DNA from: Prochlorococcus sp. AG-402-G06
GTDB lineage: Bacteria; Cyanobacteriota; Cyanobacteriia; PCC-6307; Cyanobiaceae
Length of the DNA: 37,671 bases
Direction of reading: 5' to 3'
NCBI GenBank assembly: GCA_003277985.1
Contig: QCHR01000014.1
Location: 1-37,671, forward strand
Shown here: piece by piece, positions 36,627-37,671 of the stretch
How the letters are laid out: the number at the start of each line of letters is the position of its first letter
Position numbering within the stretch: position 1 is the first letter of the stretch
Program-made: the position numbers and the translations under genes
The notes under the pieces: generated by a model
What the model saw: only the letters and a program-made list of their open reading frames with translations
Database searches by the model: none
Told to the model about the DNA's origin: nothing

Positions 36627-37671
36627 ATGAGGGATTCTGCTAGGAAAGGTCCAGGTAAGAAGGATTTCACTGAACTTAAAACATTCTCAGTTCCATTTAC
36701 CTTAGGAGACATTAAAGAAAATATCTCTCTTTCTAGCAATAAATCAAATAAAGTATCAAAAGAAAGAATAATTAATCAAGCATTTAAATTTCATGCAGAT
36801 GGTAATATTCCAGAAGCAGCAAAATGTTATCGAAATTTTATAGATAAAGGTTTCAAGGATTACAGAGTTTTTTCGAATTATGGAGCTATTCTTAGAAAAT
36901 TCTGCAAATTAAAAGAAGCGGAAATATATCAACGTAAAGCAATTGAACTTAAACCTAATTTTGCAGAAGCTCATTATAATCTAGGAAACATATTATATGC
37001 TCTCAGAAAATTAGAAGAAGCTGAAATAGCAATACGCAAAGCCATTGAAGTTAATCCTAATTACTCAGATGCTCATTCCAACCTGGGAAACATATTAAGA
37101 GATCTTGGCAAATTAAAAGAAGCAGAAATTAGCACACGCAAAGCAATTGAAATTAATCCTGATTTCGCAATTGCTTATCTCAACCTTGGAGGAATATTGA
37201 GAGATCTTGGTCAATTAAAAGAAGCAGAAATTAGCACACGCAAAGCAATTGAAATTAAGCCTAATTTTGCAGAGGCTCATTACAGTCTTGGGGGCATATT
37301 GAATAATCTTGGTAAATTACAAGAAGCTGAAATAACAACACGAAAAGCAATTGAACTCAAACCCGATTTCTTCCAAGCGCATTCAGCTCTAGGAAGTTTA
37401 CTAGGCGAACTTGGCAAATTAAAAGAAGCCGCAATATCAACGCGGAAAGCGATCGAAATTAATCCTAATTTTGCAGAGGCTCATTACAATCTAGGAGGAA
37501 TGTTGAAAAATCTTGGTAATTCAAAAGAAGCAAAAAGTGAATTGATAAAAGCAATTGAATTAGAACCTAACTTAACAAAAGCTGTTGAGCAATTAACCAG
37601 GGAACTGTATTTTGATCAAGAATATGAATTAGCAATAAAGTATCTACGGGAAAGTAAATCTTTTTATTGTC
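36627..37671 (+). CDS. TPR-repeat protein, partial at window end
   Basis: From ATG at 36627 the frame stays open to the end of the window (348 codons seen). After a basic N-terminus (MRDSARKGPGKKDF) and a segment SVPFTLGDIKENI, residues from about 55 on are tetratricopeptide repeats of 34 aa (for example LGKLKEAEISTRKAIEINP-FAEAHYNLG). TPR units form superhelical scaffolds for protein binding. Similar Prochlorococcus genes often carry a C-terminal enzymatic domain; whether this one does is beyond the window. Confidence 0.9.
   Translation, partial: MRDSARKGPGKKDFTELKTFSVPFTLGDIKENISLSSNKSNKVSKERIINQAFKFHADGNIPEAAKCYRNFIDKGFKDYRVFSNYGAILRKFCKLKEAEIYQRKAIELKPNFAEAHYNLGNILYALRKLEEAEIAIRKAIEVNPNYSDAHSNLGNILRDLGKLKEAEISTRKAIEINPDFAIAYLNLGGILRDLGQLKEAEISTRKAIEIKPNFAEAHYSLGGILNNLGKLQEAEITTRKAIELKPDFFQAHSALGSLLGELGKLKEAAISTRKAIEINPNFAEAHYNLGGMLKNLGNSKEAKSELIKAIELEPNLTKAVEQLTRELYFDQEYELAIKYLRESKSFYC
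36909..37622 (+). repeat. 102-nt tandem TPR-coding repeats
   Basis: Seven units begin at 102-nt intervals (36909, 37011, 37113, 37215, 37317, 37419, 37521). Each starts near TTAAAAGAAGC and encodes one 34-aa TPR. The stretches from 37098 and 37200 are nearly identical over about 60 nt, which indicates a recent unit duplication. Confidence 0.88.

Noticed and set aside
1-37671. tRNA, rRNA, CRISPR or mobile elements
   Set aside because: I found no tRNA-like T-loop context, regularly spaced repeats with spacers, transposase motifs or integrase genes.

Overview
The window is about 37.7 kb of AT-rich, gene-dense chromosome from a picocyanobacterium. It encodes PsaA, PsaB, PsaL and PsaI, a ferredoxin-type glutamate synthase, a tocopherol/plastoquinone methyltransferase, a cobalamin-pathway fusion and a cyanobacterial RNase E with the PNPase-binding tail. 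The low GC, short intergenic gaps and large TPR gene fit Prochlorococcus, probably a low-light NATL-like strain. Genus is well supported; clade is inference.

Layout. (1) 1-2.5 kb: small genes, including two tiny reverse-strand ORFs, a two-helix membrane protein, an RRM RNA-binding protein divergent from ribosomal protein S21, a conserved-looking 74-aa protein, and a half-length AbrB-family membrane protein. (2) 2.5-6.8 kb: an orphan radical SAM protein whose 3' end overlaps a convergent CPBP membrane protease, then dapL-clpS. (3) 6.8-12.7 kb: a structured leader, rne-rnhB, a DUF1997 protein, pheA, and a LON-domain gene coupled to the MPBQ/MSBQ methyltransferase. (4) 12.7-17.6 kb: the reverse-strand str operon rpsL-rpsG-fusA-tuf-rpsJ. 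(5) 17.8-25.6 kb: glsF, a YCII-like gene, lipA, and a cbiG-cobJ fusion. (6) 25.6-31.7 kb: psaA-psaB, two strong hairpin terminators, and a convergent psaI-psaL unit; psaI (38 aa) is easily missed. (7) 31.7-34.9 kb: a HEAT-like membrane-anchored protein, a membrane glycosyltransferase, and a divergent NlpC/P60 hydrolase and serine beta-lactamase-like protein. (8) 34.9-37.7 kb: an accessory segment of three reverse-strand single-pass membrane proteins, one with a long Ala-Lys-Asp hexad array, then a frameshifted ORF remnant and a TPR gene cut by the window end.

Most of the window is core housekeeping: translation, RNA turnover, nitrogen and amino-acid metabolism, cofactors and photosystem I. 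The segments worth a second look are the two ends. At the right end, a 44-aa protein and the hexad-repeat protein appear to share an ungapped 38-residue C-terminal membrane module, and both the hexad array and the TPR array show signs of recent repeat duplication. No tRNA, rRNA, CRISPR array, transposase or phage gene was recognised.
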